64,000 bases of DNA, from positions 31,438 to 95,437 of the forward strand of contig JAQXHC010000012.1 of assembly GCA_029007035.1 (NCBI GenBank). Reading direction: 5' to 3'. Positions 6,437-17,000 of this stretch are shown one piece after another (position 1 is the first letter of the stretch; every line of letters begins with the position of its first letter). Origin of the DNA: Oscillospiraceae bacterium (lineage in GTDB: Bacteria > Bacillota > Clostridia > Oscillospirales > Ruminococcaceae). A program made the translations under genes and the position numbers. Below the pieces are notes generated by a model, which did not search any database, had not been told where the DNA came from, and saw only the letters and a program-made list of their open reading frames with translations.

Positions 6437-9244
6437 TTACAAACGTTTTTTTAGACTGCTTATGCCCGGAAGTGATGCAAGAAAAGCTATAACAGCATTT
6501 ACGGAAAACGTAATAACAACCGCAAGAACAACTAAACCGATAAATTCAACGATTGACTCTTTCATTGCATATGAAAGGAACCAACCGAAAAGTCCTGCTC
6601 CGAGAATCGTTCCGACAATCGTTGAAACAGATGAAAACAACAGACTTTCGATGATAACCGTACCGAGAAGCTGTTTCTTTGTCATGCCGACGGAGCGTAT
6701 CATCATAAGCTCTTGCTGACGGTTGAGCACGCTCGTATTTACTGTGCTTATCATCGAGAATATTCCTGCAAGCCATATGGAGAGAATAAGTGAAAGGACA
6801 ATCGTTGCTATTGCTTTTATAAAATCCTTTAAACCTGATCCGACCATATAGTTGTTAGAGAAATTCATCTCATCGCTTACAAATCCTCTTGCAAGTTCTA
6901 ATGCTTCACTGTAATTGTCTTTTCCGTTAACATTAAGGTAAATTTGCAGATTTAAATAGTTTATATAATTATCTTCAATAATTTTATCAATATTTTCAAA
7001 TGCAATATAGATACGACTATCATCGGTTATTTCACAGCATAAGGTTCCGAGTATTTTTATTTTATTCTTTTGTTCATCCGGATAAGACTCGGGATTGACG
7101 ACCAATCTGTAATCAGAGGACGGCGTGAAGCTGTCATCGTTTATTCTTACGACGTGATTTGTCTTATCGTACTTATAATTTCCGTTTTCATCGCAATATG
7201 GCGATTTTCCTATAACTGCCGCTCCGCTTTTTCTGAACTCGTCATAGGTCATTCCCATTACCTTTTCCGCATACTTCTCATATGTCTTTTGGTTAATGGT
7301 TGTTATTTCCATCATCTCTCTGTGACCGATAACATCAGAAAGTCCGAATGCTTTGTCAATTTCCGAATTAACTTGTGCGTCATATTCAAATGGAATAATG
7401 ACTTCTGCAGTGTAATCGGAGAAAAGATCATTGTTTTCAAATTCATCTTTGCTTCGCTGAATATCGGACAGATTATCGCTGAAGATATAAAAATCAAAGG
7501 TTTCACGGTTTACAAGTTCCTTAAATTCGCTTCTGAATGAAAGCAGAGTCATTATACTTGCCGAGAACATCAATACTCCCAGCGCCATTGCGATCGTTGA
7601 GATTACAAACCGGCTCTTTGAACTTAAAATACTTCTGATTGTATAATGTAAAATAAAACCATTAGAGCTTCTGTTGAGCTTTGATTTCTTGTGGCGGATT
7701 TTCTTCTTTTTACGCTTCGGCTTACCGAAATTCAACGCCTCCGAGGGAGAAAGCTTTCTTGAAGCCCACATTGCCGAGGTGAACGCCGAAATAAATATTG
7801 CAACTACACAGAATAACACTGCGAGAGCCGCAAAGAAAGGCATAAGACTGAATTCCAGAACATCAAATCCAACGTTATTCAACGAGCTGAATACTTTTTT
7901 GCATATCAAAAACGACGATATTACTCCGAGAGGGACGGCAGTGAGACAATAGAAAATTGCTTCCGTGAAAATCAGTGCGGAAAGCTGACCTTTTGAAGCT
8001 CCCATTATGCGCAGAATAGCGAACTGTACGCTTCGCTCCTGAACGGAAATTTCAAAAGCGTTATCAATGATAAATCTTGAAACCGCCCATGCTATAAATA
8101 GAAATATAGATCCGAAAAAAATGAATGGTAAAAGATCTGTAATTACATTTGCGCCTCTCAGCTCAAACATAAGTAAATCATAGTTGAGTTCGATTTCCGG
8201 GCTGTATGCATCAGAAAAATCTATTCCGAAGCTTTCACCAAGATTGTCTTTAAGTCCCTCCAGACCGTCATCAAAGCTTATATTATCCTTTATCCTTACA
8301 TACAAATAGTAAGAATCTGTATTGTACGAAATCAAATCAGGGTTGCTTTCAATCAATTTCCCTATATCAAAATCTGAAAATGGCGACGTATACAGAAAAA
8401 AGCAATTACTGTCATAGCGAAGATCATTTTCGTTGAAGCCGGCAATTTTCATCGTAACCGTATATGGCACGCCGCTTTGAACATTTTTTAATTTGATTTC
8501 TTCAAATGAATACTCTTCTTTCAGATAAGAAAGCAGCGTCTGTTGCCTTTTGATTTTTCCTTTTTCATATTCTCCGGTAAGGTTTTCTTCACCGTAATCG
8601 GTAATGAAGTAATAATAATCACTGTTCTGATTTTTTTCTTTAAGCTTTTCAATAATCGATTCAACCTGCGGCAGACTGTCGTCAAGAACTCCTGATTCGG
8701 GGGTGAGAGTTATGGTTATCTTATCTCCGACCTCATATCCGAAATCATCATGAACCCATGACGGCAAAATTGCTTCATCTGCATTATTGATGTCATATTT
8801 ATCAGACTCATTGTAGTTATATGTTGAGCATTTTAAATCGGTATCTCCGCAGTGTGAGCTCGAATAAATATAATTTGAACGAAAGGAATCAGTATTATCA
8901 AATGAAATATCGATATAAGATATTCTTCCGTTTTCATCAATCGATGATGAAGAAAGGACAGAATCGTATTCACTGTAAAACATATCACTTACAGCGGCAT
9001 GATTTTTTACAATATCAACGGCTTTTATTTTGTCGTCACATTCATTGAGAACATCTGATAAATCTGCCTCCCATGTGCCTGAAGTTTTTATTTGCTGATT
9101 TTTCAGTGAAGTCATTATACTGCTGCAGTAAGCTGATACTGAGCTTAGAATAAACACTGAAATCGTTATGCACAGGAACGTGAGAAAGCTTCTTAGTTTT
9201 TGTCTGCGGATATATTTAAGTGAAAGCGAAATTAAATGTTTCAT
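6437..9244 (-). CDS. FtsX/MacB-type ABC transporter permease (duplicated, large)
   Basis: 935 residues in the membrane. One membrane helix near residues 20-40 is followed by an extracellular domain of about 330 residues and three helices at about 375-500 (first FtsX unit). A short basic linker (KPKRKKKKIRHKKSK) leads to a second unit with one helix near 545-565, another external domain, and three helices at about 810-930. The AILRIMGAS and MMIRSVGMT segments are the cytoplasmic coupling regions of FtsX units. The permease works with the ATPase 11 bp upstream, probably as a mechanotransmission or efflux machine for peptides, lipids or antibiotics; the substrate is unknown. It lies downstream of a two-component system, as in BceAB-like modules, but it has two external domains rather than the single one of BceB. 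Confidence 0.85.
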   Translation of the reverse strand: MKHLISLSLKYIRRQKLRSFLTFLCITISVFILSSVSAYCSSIMTSLKNQQIKTSGTWEADLSDVLNECDDKIKAVDIVKNHAAVSDMFYSEYDSVLSSSSIDENGRISYIDISFDNTDSFRSNYIYSSSHCGDTDLKCSTYNYNESDKYDINNADEAILPSWVHDDFGYEVGDKITITLTPESGVLDDSLPQVESIIEKLKEKNQNSDYYYFITDYGEENLTGEYEKGKIKRQQTLLSYLKEEYSFEEIKLKNVQSGVPYTVTMKIAGFNENDLRYDSNCFFLYTSPFSDFDIGKLIESNPDLISYNTDSYYLYVRIKDNISFDDGLEGLKDNLGESFGIDFSDAYSPEIELNYDLLMFELRGANVITDLLPFIFFGSIFLFIAWAVSRFIIDNAFEISVQERSVQFAILRIMGASKGQLSALIFTEAIFYCLTAVPLGVISSFLICKKVFSSLNNVGFDVLEFSLMPFFAALAVLFCVVAIFISAFTSAMWASRKLSPSEALNFGKPKRKKKKIRHKKSKLNRSSNGFILHYTIRSILSSKSRFVISTIAMALGVLMFSASIMTLLSFRSEFKELVNRETFDFYIFSDNLSDIQRSKDEFENNDLFSDYTAEVIIPFEYDAQVNSEIDKAFGLSDVIGHREMMEITTINQKTYEKYAEKVMGMTYDEFRKSGAAVIGKSPYCDENGNYKYDKTNHVVRINDDSFTPSSDYRLVVNPESYPDEQKNKIKILGTLCCEITDDSRIYIAFENIDKIIEDNYINYLNLQIYLNVNGKDNYSEALELARGFVSDEMNFSNNYMVGSGLKDFIKAIATIVLSLILSIWLAGIFSMISTVNTSVLNRQQELMMIRSVGMTKKQLLGTVIIESLLFSSVSTIVGTILGAGLFGWFLSYAMKESIVEFIGLVVLAVVITFSVNAVIAFLASLPGISSLKKRL

Positions 9245-9255
9245 GCGCTATCACC

Positions 9256-9933
9256 TCAGCCTTCCGTCAGACATCCGTCGCTCATCTTGAAAATTCTGTC
9301 CGCCTGAGCCGCAATGCTTCCATCGTGGGTTATCAGCAGAAGCGTCTGATTGTATTTCTTGATTGAACTTTTAAGAATCGTAATAATCTCGCGGCTGTTT
9401 TTGCTGTCGAGATTTCCCGTAGGCTCGTCGGCGAGTATTATCGGCGGCTTGTGAATCAATGCACGTGCGAAAGCAACTCTTTGCTGCTGGCCGCCCGAAA
9501 GCTCGTGGGGATATGATTTCCGTCGTGATGAGAGTCCCGTGACTTCAAGCAGTTCATCAAGAAACTGCTTATCTGGCTCGGTATTGTCAAGGTTCAGCGG
9601 TAGTACAATATTTTCTTCAACGCTTAGTACCGGAATAAGATTGTACGACTGAAAAATAAATCCGATATTTCTGCGTCTGTAGGCTGAGAGTTCGTTGTCA
9701 TTCTTTTTTGCGATGTCCGTGCCGTTCACAATAATATGTCCTGAAGTAAGTCTGTCGAGCGAACCGACTATGTTGAGCAGAGTTGTTTTTCCGCTTCCAC
9801 TCTCACCTGTAACAGCAGTAAATTCGCCCTTGCAAATTTCAAAGTTTACATCGTTCAGCGCAAGAATTTCTGTTTCGTCTGATCCGTATTTCTTGAAAAG
9901 ATGTTCCGCTTTGATTATTGTTTCTTTTTCCAT
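9256..9933 (-). CDS. ABC transporter ATP-binding protein (LolD/MacB/BceA family)
   Basis: 225 residues, soluble. The Walker A is GESGSGKT, the signature is LSGGQQQRVAFARAL, and the Walker B is IILADEPTGNLDS, the extended form typical of ATPases that partner FtsX permeases. The Q-loop region GFIFQSYNLIPVLSVEENI is also of this type. The N-terminus starts directly with the fold, so the ATG at 9933 is right; an AGGAGG-like site precedes it. It is co-transcribed with the permease (11 bp gap) from the promoter in the 160-bp gap behind the histidine kinase. Confidence 0.93.
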   Translation of the reverse strand: MEKETIIKAEHLFKKYGSDETEILALNDVNFEICKGEFTAVTGESGSGKTTLLNIVGSLDRLTSGHIIVNGTDIAKKNDNELSAYRRRNIGFIFQSYNLIPVLSVEENIVLPLNLDNTEPDKQFLDELLEVTGLSSRRKSYPHELSGGQQQRVAFARALIHKPPIILADEPTGNLDSKNSREIITILKSSIKKYNQTLLLITHDGSIAAQADRIFKMSDGCLTEG

Positions 9934-9992
9934 GATATAAAACCTCCTTTTCTTTTCCGAAAAGCGTCCGCCTCTCGCTTTAATAACAGTAT

Positions 9993-10021
9993 AATATACT
10001 TATCTTACGATAAAGTGACAA
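9993..10021 (-). promoter_or_regulatory. Promoter of the ABC operon with an inverted repeat in the spacer
   Basis: Minus strand TTGTCA, 17 bp, TATATT. The spacer contains TTATC-GTAA-GATAA, a perfect 5-bp inverted repeat lying between the -35 and -10. That position suits a bound regulator, plausibly the adjacent response regulator, but this is inference. Confidence 0.65.
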
Positions 10022-10093
10022 AATGATATATTTATATTTTTTATCTGTTAGAACAACACTGCCGAATAAATATTTTTTTCAGCTATGGATAAA

Positions 10094-11311
10094 TCAATTT
10101 AAGAAAATCATGTCAAAACGCGTTCCTGAATCTTTTTCGGAATATACAATAATTTGTCCATTGTGAGCTTCCGTAACTTTCTTTGCTACCGACATTCCTA
10201 TGCCTACGCTGCTCATCTGAACATTATTGCTCTTTTTACCAAAGCGTGTAAAAATATTCGGAATATCGCTCTGTGGTATACCTTTGCCATTGTCCTCAAT
10301 CGAAATTGTTATGCTTACAGGAGTTTTTTCTGTTTTTACGATAATGTCCGTACATCCGGAGTGATCTGCTGAATTTTTGATAATGTTCTCAACTGCTTCG
10401 CAGAGCCATAATCTGTCGTGGTTCATAAACAATTGTTCCGATAACGCGTCGAAGTGTATCTTGATTTCTGTATCACGGAGCAGGGGATCAATTCGTCTGA
10501 TTGCCGAGGAACAGGTTTCGTTCAGGTCACTGTATGTCATCCGGTATTCAACTGCATCGGCATTCAGCTTTGCAAGTTTTAATGCTGAAACGGTTAGACT
10601 TTCCATACTGTCGGTATTAATTGAGATTTCATTTGCAAGCCGCGACTGGCTTTTCTTTGAAATATTGTCTGATTCCGCTAAAATATCGCTGTTCAGCCGA
10701 ATGACCGCCAGCGATGTTTTAATCTGATGTGAAAAATCGGTCAGAAATTCGCGCAGAAATTCCTTTTCCTTCATAAGGCTGCTGTTAAGATACCTGAGTC
10801 TATCGGAAAGAATGTCAATTGCGTCCGAAAGTCGTTTTATACAGCTGAATTCCTCAGCAGAAACAGATACTTTCGTACTCGTTTTTTCTGAAATATCAAT
10901 GCACTTGACTCTTAGCGTTTCTACCTGACTATATGTTTTAAAAAGAACGCAGATTGAGCAGATAAGCCATAGAGTATTGGTGAAATATAGAAAGATGATT
11001 AAAGCTGTAAAAATCATTCTGAAAATGTCAGTATAGCTGTCTATCAAGCGGAGATTCATGTCGGAGCTTACTCCGTAAACCGAAAACATTTTTTCTCCGG
11101 CAGTGACAGAATCCTCTGACGGATATCCTGTGAAATTCGTATCTCCGGAAGCTGCTGACAAAACCGCTGTAAGCTGTTTTTCAACAATAACATCGGTGCA
11201 TTTTTCAGAAACAAAATAAGCAGCTACCGTTAAAATTACAAGCATAATAATATAGATAAGAACGAGACGTTTCGGTGATTTATTGTTTATGAATTTGTCT
11301 GCTGAGTCCAT
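10094..11311 (-). CDS. Sensor histidine kinase
   Basis: 405 residues in the membrane. Two membrane helices (about 15-35 and 93-115) bracket a ~57-residue external sensor. After a linker, the HisKA domain carries F-S-H-Q-I-K-T-S-L, with the phosphorylated His near residue 193. The ATPase domain has an N-box (ENIIKNSADHS), a G1 box (EDNGKGIP), an F-box (FTRFGKK) and a G2 box (VGIGMSVAKK). All catalytic boxes are intact. It overlaps the response regulator gene by 25 bp, so the two are translated together. The external sensor is too long for an intramembrane-sensing BceS kinase, so it likely binds an extracellular signal directly. Confidence 0.92.
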   Translation of the reverse strand: MDSADKFINNKSPKRLVLIYIIMLVILTVAAYFVSEKCTDVIVEKQLTAVLSAASGDTNFTGYPSEDSVTAGEKMFSVYGVSSDMNLRLIDSYTDIFRMIFTALIIFLYFTNTLWLICSICVLFKTYSQVETLRVKCIDISEKTSTKVSVSAEEFSCIKRLSDAIDILSDRLRYLNSSLMKEKEFLREFLTDFSHQIKTSLAVIRLNSDILAESDNISKKSQSRLANEISINTDSMESLTVSALKLAKLNADAVEYRMTYSDLNETCSSAIRRIDPLLRDTEIKIHFDALSEQLFMNHDRLWLCEAVENIIKNSADHSGCTDIIVKTEKTPVSITISIEDNGKGIPQSDIPNIFTRFGKKSNNVQMSSVGIGMSVAKKVTEAHNGQIIVYSEKDSGTRFDMIFLN

Positions 11312-11895
11312 TTATAACCTAACCCCCTCTTTGTAACAATTTGTCCGCAGGAGCTGCTTTTCAATTTGTCTCTGAGTCTGCTGATATTGACCGAAAGTGT
11401 GTTATCATTTACGAAACAGTTTTTTGAATCCCACAGATATTCAAGAATCTGTTCACGAGTGAGAAATCGTTCCTTGTTTTGCATCAGATATTCAAGCAAT
11501 TTCTGCTCCACTGCCGTAAGCTCAGGTCCGTCATAAAATGCGGCACTTCTTCTCAATACAGCCTTAACACGTGACAAAAGCTCGTTTAACCTGAATGGCT
11601 TGCGAATATAGTCGTCAGCACCGCAGTCGAAACCGTTTACCACATCAGCTTCATCATCACACGATGTAATAAATATAATCGGAGTGCCGTATTTTTCGTG
11701 AATGTTACGGCAGAAATCCATCCCATTCCCATCGGGCAGTATTACATCAAGTAGAATCAGGTCGCTGTCACTTATCATCTTTTCGCTTTCGGTCAGATTT
11801 GCAGACATCTGCGCTGAATAACCTGCTTCTTCAAGAGCAAAAGCAATATTTTTCCGCAATATATCATCGTCTTCGATGATCAGAATTCTGTTCAT
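11287..11895 (-). CDS. Response regulator, OmpR/PhoB type with a short effector domain
   Basis: 202 residues. The receiver has the acidic pocket EDDD (residues 8-11), the phospho-acceptor Asp in LILLDVILPDG, the Thr in FITSCDD and the Lys in RKPF. The effector is a winged helix with LTREQILEYLWD and the recognition region NTLSVNISRLRDKL, ending in RGLGYKW. OmpR family members are usually about 225 residues; here almost all of the N-terminal beta platform of the effector is missing, since the linker AAFYDGPE runs straight into helix 1. ATG 11895 follows GGAG. It probably controls its own operon and the ABC genes downstream. Confidence 0.92.
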   Translation of the reverse strand: MNRILIIEDDDILRKNIAFALEEAGYSAQMSANLTESEKMISDSDLILLDVILPDGNGMDFCRNIHEKYGTPIIFITSCDDEADVVNGFDCGADDYIRKPFRLNELLSRVKAVLRRSAAFYDGPELTAVEQKLLEYLMQNKERFLTREQILEYLWDSKNCFVNDNTLSVNISRLRDKLKSSSCGQIVTKRGLGYKWTQQTNS

Positions 11896-11937
11896 ATTCA
11901 GTAATCTCCATATAAACCAATTTATTATTCTTATATA

Positions 11938-11966
11938 ATTATATCATTTTTAAATTAAAAGGTCAA
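11938..11966 (-). promoter_or_regulatory. Promoter of the two-component operon
   Basis: Minus strand TTGACC, 17 bp, TATAAT with TGA before the -10. It lies 43 bp upstream of the response regulator start. Confidence 0.75.
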
Positions 11967-12170
11967 TATAAGATGAAAACAACTTCTTACCTGTCTGTTA
12001 ACAGTCTTGATACAATCTTTTTTCTATCAACCTTAACCGTGGTCAGTCCTCTGCCGGATTTTTTATAGACAAACCGCTGATGCGAAGTAGTATAAACTAC
12101 TTATATTTTTTAAGGCACTGACTGAATACTGGTTAAAATGATGAAAAAAGGACAGATAGACAAAAAAAGG
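11967..12170. other. Intergenic region between divergent promoters, with a small inverted repeat
   Basis: This is the only gene-free stretch longer than 300 bp (11896-12236 in total). Besides the two promoters it holds an inverted repeat AAGTAGT-ATAA-ACTACTT at 12085-12102 followed by ATATTTTTT. That could be an operator for sulP, or a weak terminator reading right. I see no open frame with a ribosome binding site. Confidence 0.5.
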
Positions 12171-12199
12171 TTGAATCTGCGGAAAAATGGTGATATAAT
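12171..12199 (+). promoter_or_regulatory. Promoter of sulP
   Basis: TTGAAT, 17 bp, TATAAT with TGA before the -10. The start codon is 37 bp downstream of the -10 and has AGGAG at 12226-12230. Confidence 0.8.
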
Positions 12200-12236
12200 A
12201 CAAAATTGTTGAATAAATATCAAATAGGAGAAAGTA

Positions 12237-13931
12237 ATGGAAAAAGAACAGAAAAAAGCCACAAAGGAAAAGTTAAAGCCGAAGCTTTTCTCAGTATTGA
12301 AAAACTATTCGGCACAGCAGTTTGCAATGGACGTTATCTCCGGAATTATTGTAGCAATAATTGCATTGCCGCTTTCAATCGCACTTGCACTTGCCTCTGG
12401 AGTAAACCCTGAGCAGGGTCTCTACACCGCTATAACAGCTGGATTTGTTGTATCCTTTCTTGGCGGAAGCCGGGTTCAGATTGCCGGACCAACCGCTGCA
12501 TTTGCTACAATTGTTGCCGGAATAGTAGCCAAAGAGGGAATGGACGGTCTTATTATTTCCACGGTTATGGCAGGTATTTTCCTTATTATAATGGGATTAT
12601 GCCGCTTTGGAAGCCTGATAAAATACATACCAAATACAATTACAGCAGGCTTCACCTTTGGAATTGCTGTTACAATTGTTATCGGACAAATCAAGGATTT
12701 CTGCGGTATGAAATTCAGCGGCTCACCTATTGAAACAACCGAGAAGATTGGCGAACTTATCAGAAGCATCGGAACATTTAATTATCAGGCGTTTCTGATT
12801 GGTCTGCTTTCGCTGGCTATTCTGATTTTCTGGCCAAAAAAGCTGAGTAAAATTCCGGCTTCACTGATTGCGGTAATTGTCGCATCATTGGTTGTAAAAT
12901 TTGCAAATTTGAACGTCAATACAATCGGCGATTTATATACAATATCATCGTCTGCACCTAAGTTCAGTATTCCGGATGTAAGTATTGACAGAATACGCAC
13001 GCTGATTCCAAATGCCTTTACGATTGCAGTCCTTGCGGCAGTTGAATCACTTCTTTCATGTGTTGTTGCCGACGGTATGATAGGCTCTAAACATCGCTCT
13101 AACATGGAACTTGTTGCACAGGGTGCAGGCAACATTACATCTGCCCTTTTCGGAGGTATTCCTGCAACCGGTGCAATTGCCCGTACTGCTGCAAATATCA
13201 AAAACGGCGGACGCACTCCTATTGCCGGAATGATTCATTCAGTTGTTTTATTTATAATACTCATACTGCTCATGCCATACGCTTCAAACTTTCCAATGCC
13301 CGCAATTGCTGCTATACTTTTTGTTGTGGCGTATAATATGTGCGGTTGGCGCGGAATTGCCAATACTGTAAAGACTGCGCCGAAAAGTGATATTGTCGTT
13401 CTTTTTGTAACATTGATACTCACCATTGTTTTCGACCTTGTGGTTGCAATCGGTGTTGGAATGGTACTTGCCGCTCTCCTGTTCATGAAAAGAATGGCAG
13501 ATGTTACTGAAGTCCACGGCTGGGTTTATGTTGACGATGAAGATACAGACCCCGACAATATAACCCTGAAAAAAGTACCAAAGAATACAAGGGTTTACGA
13601 AATCAATGGTCCTATGTTTTTCGGTGCTTCTGATAAATTCGGATATATGCTTGATGACACGAATATTGACGTTCTCTGTATACGAATGAGAAATGTTCCG
13701 GCAATCGACGCTACCGGAGTTGAGACTCTTGACAAAATTACAAAGCGCTGCCGGAAGCATAATATTGCCGTTGTGTTTTCTCACGTTAACGAGCAACCTA
13801 TGCACGCGATGGAAAAAGCCGGATTCGTTGAGCGTATCGGACGAGAAAACTTCTGTAACCACATTGATACGGCGCTGCTTCGCGCTGAGGAAATTGAAAG
13901 GACAAACGCTGCTCTCACAGTAAAAAAATAA
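12237..13931 (+). CDS. SulP family inorganic anion transporter
   Basis: 564 residues. Ten or more hydrophobic segments from about 30 to 430 form the SLC26/SulP transport domain. Markers are the early segment LPLSIALALASGVNPEQGLYTA, the GSRVQIAGPTAAF motif and ESLLSCVVADGM near residue 280. The C-terminal STAS domain (about 450-550) contains the I-D-A-T-G loop, where the serine of other STAS domains is Thr. Likely substrates are sulfate, bicarbonate or another oxyanion or dicarboxylate; sequence alone does not decide. It is a single-gene unit with its own promoter and a terminator structure shared with dnaE. Confidence 0.9.
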   Translation: MEKEQKKATKEKLKPKLFSVLKNYSAQQFAMDVISGIIVAIIALPLSIALALASGVNPEQGLYTAITAGFVVSFLGGSRVQIAGPTAAFATIVAGIVAKEGMDGLIISTVMAGIFLIIMGLCRFGSLIKYIPNTITAGFTFGIAVTIVIGQIKDFCGMKFSGSPIETTEKIGELIRSIGTFNYQAFLIGLLSLAILIFWPKKLSKIPASLIAVIVASLVVKFANLNVNTIGDLYTISSSAPKFSIPDVSIDRIRTLIPNAFTIAVLAAVESLLSCVVADGMIGSKHRSNMELVAQGAGNITSALFGGIPATGAIARTAANIKNGGRTPIAGMIHSVVLFIILILLMPYASNFPMPAIAAILFVVAYNMCGWRGIANTVKTAPKSDIVVLFVTLILTIVFDLVVAIGVGMVLAALLFMKRMADVTEVHGWVYVDDEDTDPDNITLKKVPKNTRVYEINGPMFFGASDKFGYMLDDTNIDVLCIRMRNVPAIDATGVETLDKITKRCRKHNIAVVFSHVNEQPMHAMEKAGFVERIGRENFCNHIDTALLRAEEIERTNAALTVKK

Positions 13932-13961
13932 ACTATATCATTACATGATAAACAATTATTA

Positions 13962-14037
13962 AAGGCGATACCACATAATTAGCGAATGATGCACATCTGA
14001 CTGTGCACACACAGCAATTTTTAAGCGGTATTGCCTT
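13962..14037. repeat. 76-bp element with imperfect terminal inverted repeats, probably also the sulP/dnaE terminator
   Basis: The ends AAGGCGATACC and GGTATTGCCTT pair with one mismatch, and weaker matching continues inward for about 17-20 bases. The centre holds a GTGCAC palindrome. A T-run follows on the plus strand. It lies between convergent sulP and dnaE. Its length and end structure resemble a miniature inverted-repeat element, but a plain long-stem terminator is equally possible. No clear target duplication is visible. Confidence 0.5.
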
Positions 14038-14074
14038 ATTTTTTTCTGTATATTCTGATGTGTAAAGTTTGAAA

Positions 14075-17000
14075 TCAAATCAGACCTATTTTATCATATG
14101 AGAACAACTCTGCAAGCTTTTCTGTACTTTGAGCAGAAATCTGAACCGACAGTTTTGTTTTTGGCAGAACTGTTTTTTTAATATCCGTCAGGTAAAAACA
14201 CACTGCGGTTTCTCCCCGATAAAGCGAAGCAAGTCCCTGAAGCTGTTCCAATGCATCGCTGACTGATTTTGAATCAAGTTTAACGCATAGCTTCCTGCCC
14301 TCGGTAAAACGTCCGAACTCGCCGTCGGAAAAAATGCTTTCACAGATAACTGAAGCCGTTTCATCTTTAAGAGAGATTTTTCCGCTGATCAGCAGTACAT
14401 TTCCGGGATTGAGCCTTGAAGCTGCAACCGAAAACAAATCCGGAAATGCTATTGCGTCTATTTCACTGCCGTTGTCCTCCAGCGTAAGGAAACACATATT
14501 ATCCCCTTTTTTGGTTACATGAGTTTTTTTATCCTGTAGAATACACAATATTCTTACCGGGTCTCCGTCGCGGAAACGACTCCCCTGCCCACTGATTATT
14601 TCATAAATTGAAACAGTTCGCAGAAGCTTCTTAAGATAGCTGAATTCGTCAAGCGGATTACCGCTCAAATACATTCCTGCTGCTTCCTTTTCCATTGCGA
14701 GCAGTCTTTTTGAAGCATACTCGGTACGCTCGGGAATTTTTATTCCGGAAGCTGCTGACTCTTCAAGTCCAAGAAGATTCAGCTGACCCTCAATTACACC
14801 ACCCGAAGCTGATGATACCGCACTGAGAATCTGCTCATAGCATTCCAGAAGCTGACGACGATTCTGTCCAAGGCTGTCGAATGCTCCTGCCTTGATCAGA
14901 TTTTCAATAGATTTTCTGTTTAAATCTCTTCCCTCAATCCTCTCGCAGAAATCCTGAAAACTTCTGTAACTTCCATTTTTTTTCCGTTCGGCTATGATTT
15001 TATCGGCAAGTCCGCTGCCTGCATTTTTTATAGCTAAAAGTCCGAAATACATTTTGCCGTCACAGTAAGTAAAACCTTTCATACTTTTATTTACGTCGGG
15101 AGGAACGATTTCGATTCCCTTTTTCCTGCATAGGCTGATATACTCAGCAAGCTTTGAAGTTGTCGAAATTACGCTGCTCATCAACGCAGCCATGTATTCG
15201 CCTGTATAATGGCATTTTAGATACGCAGTCTGATATGAAAGATATGCATAGGCAGCAGCATGAGATTTATTGAACGCATATGAAGCAAAACTCATCATTT
15301 CATCGAAAATCTCATTTGATGTATTCTCAGGAATGCCATTTTTCTTCGCTCCGTTGACAAAGCTTTCACGCTCATGAAGCATAACATCGTGTTTTTTCTT
15401 AGCCATTGCACGTCGGACAATATCCGCATGACCATATGAATACCCTGCAAGCTTCCGGCAGATTTCCATAACCTGTTCCTGATATACAATACAGCCATAA
15501 GTCTCGCTAAGAATTTCTTTAAGCAAAGGATGCTTGTAGGTTATATTCCGGGGATTACGTTTATTGGCAATATATTCGGGAATTGACTTCATAGGTCCGG
15601 GTCGGTAAAGCGATAGAACGGCAATTAAATCCTCCAGGCGCTCAGGATGAAGTTCAATAATACGCTGTGTAATTCCGTCGCTTTCAAACTGAAATACCCC
15701 ACCCGTATCACCGTCGGAAAGCATTTTGAATACTTTCCCGTCATCGGTCGGAATTAAATCTACATCAAAGTCAGGCTCTTTACGATGAATTTCATTCACA
15801 CAGTCACGGATAACTGTCAGGTTCCTGAGTCCAAGAAAATCCATTTTGAGAAGTCCGAGTGATTCAAGAACAGTCATCGTATACTGTGTTACAACTGTTC
15901 CGTCGTTTCTTTGTAACGGTACAAGGTCGCTGAGCGGAACAGCGGAAATAACAACTCCTGCTGCATGAGTCGAGGCATGGCGAGGCATCCCCTCAATCTG
16001 TCTTGCAGTATCGATAACCTTTTTTACAGAGCTGTCAGCACGGCAGAGACTGCGTAAATCTTCAGACTGGGCAAGACATTCATCAAGTGTAAGCTTTGGA
16101 TCGATAAGCTTCGCTGCTTTGTCACAGAGCTGATAGGGAATATTCATTACACGCCCGACATCGCGGACAGCTGCTCTCGCTTTCATTGTATCAAAAGCGA
16201 TTATCTCCGAAACATAGTTGCTTCCGTATTTTTTTATTACGTAATCCTTGACCTGCTGACGCCCCTCTATACAGAAGTCTATATCGAAATCGGGCATACT
16301 AATGCGTTCCGGATTAAGGAAACGTTCAAAAAGCAGATTATATTTCATCGGGTCAATTCCTGTAATTCCGATACAGTATGCGCAAAGACTGCCTGCTCCC
16401 GAACCTCTTCCCGGACCGACGGGAATCTTCTGTTCGCGTGCATATCTTATAAAGTCCCACACGATAAGGTAGTAGTCGGTGTATCCCATTTCAGTTATAA
16501 CTTTAAGCTCGTGTTCCATTCGATTAAGAACAGCCGGATCTGGATTTTCTCCATAAATCCTGTGCATTCCGTTTATACAAAGTTCCCGGAAAAACTGAAT
16601 ATTATCTGTAACACCATCAATGCTGAATTTAGGCAGCTTAATATTACCAAATTCAAATTCAACATTGCACCTTTGGGCTATCTTCGCTGTGTTGTAAACG
16701 GCTTCTTCGTGACCTTTGAAAAGACTGCACATCTCCTCAGCCGACTTTAGATAGAATTCATCTGTTTCAAAACTGACGCTGTTTTTTTCGGTTATCAGTT
16801 TATTCATCTGAATGCAGAGAAGTACATTCTGCATTTCAGCGTCATCCTTAAAAATATAATGACAATCGTTTGAGGCGGCAAGGGGAATTCCTGTTTCTTC
16901 CGAAAGCCTGTATTGCAATGGAAGAATCTGAAGCTCCTCACGGATTCCATGATTCTGAACCTCTATAAAGTAATTATTCTTACCGAAAATGTCGCGATAG

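Noticed and set aside
13284..13862. 192-residue frame opposite sulP
   Set aside because: It is antisense to the SulP transmembrane and STAS regions and shows no coding signature of its own.
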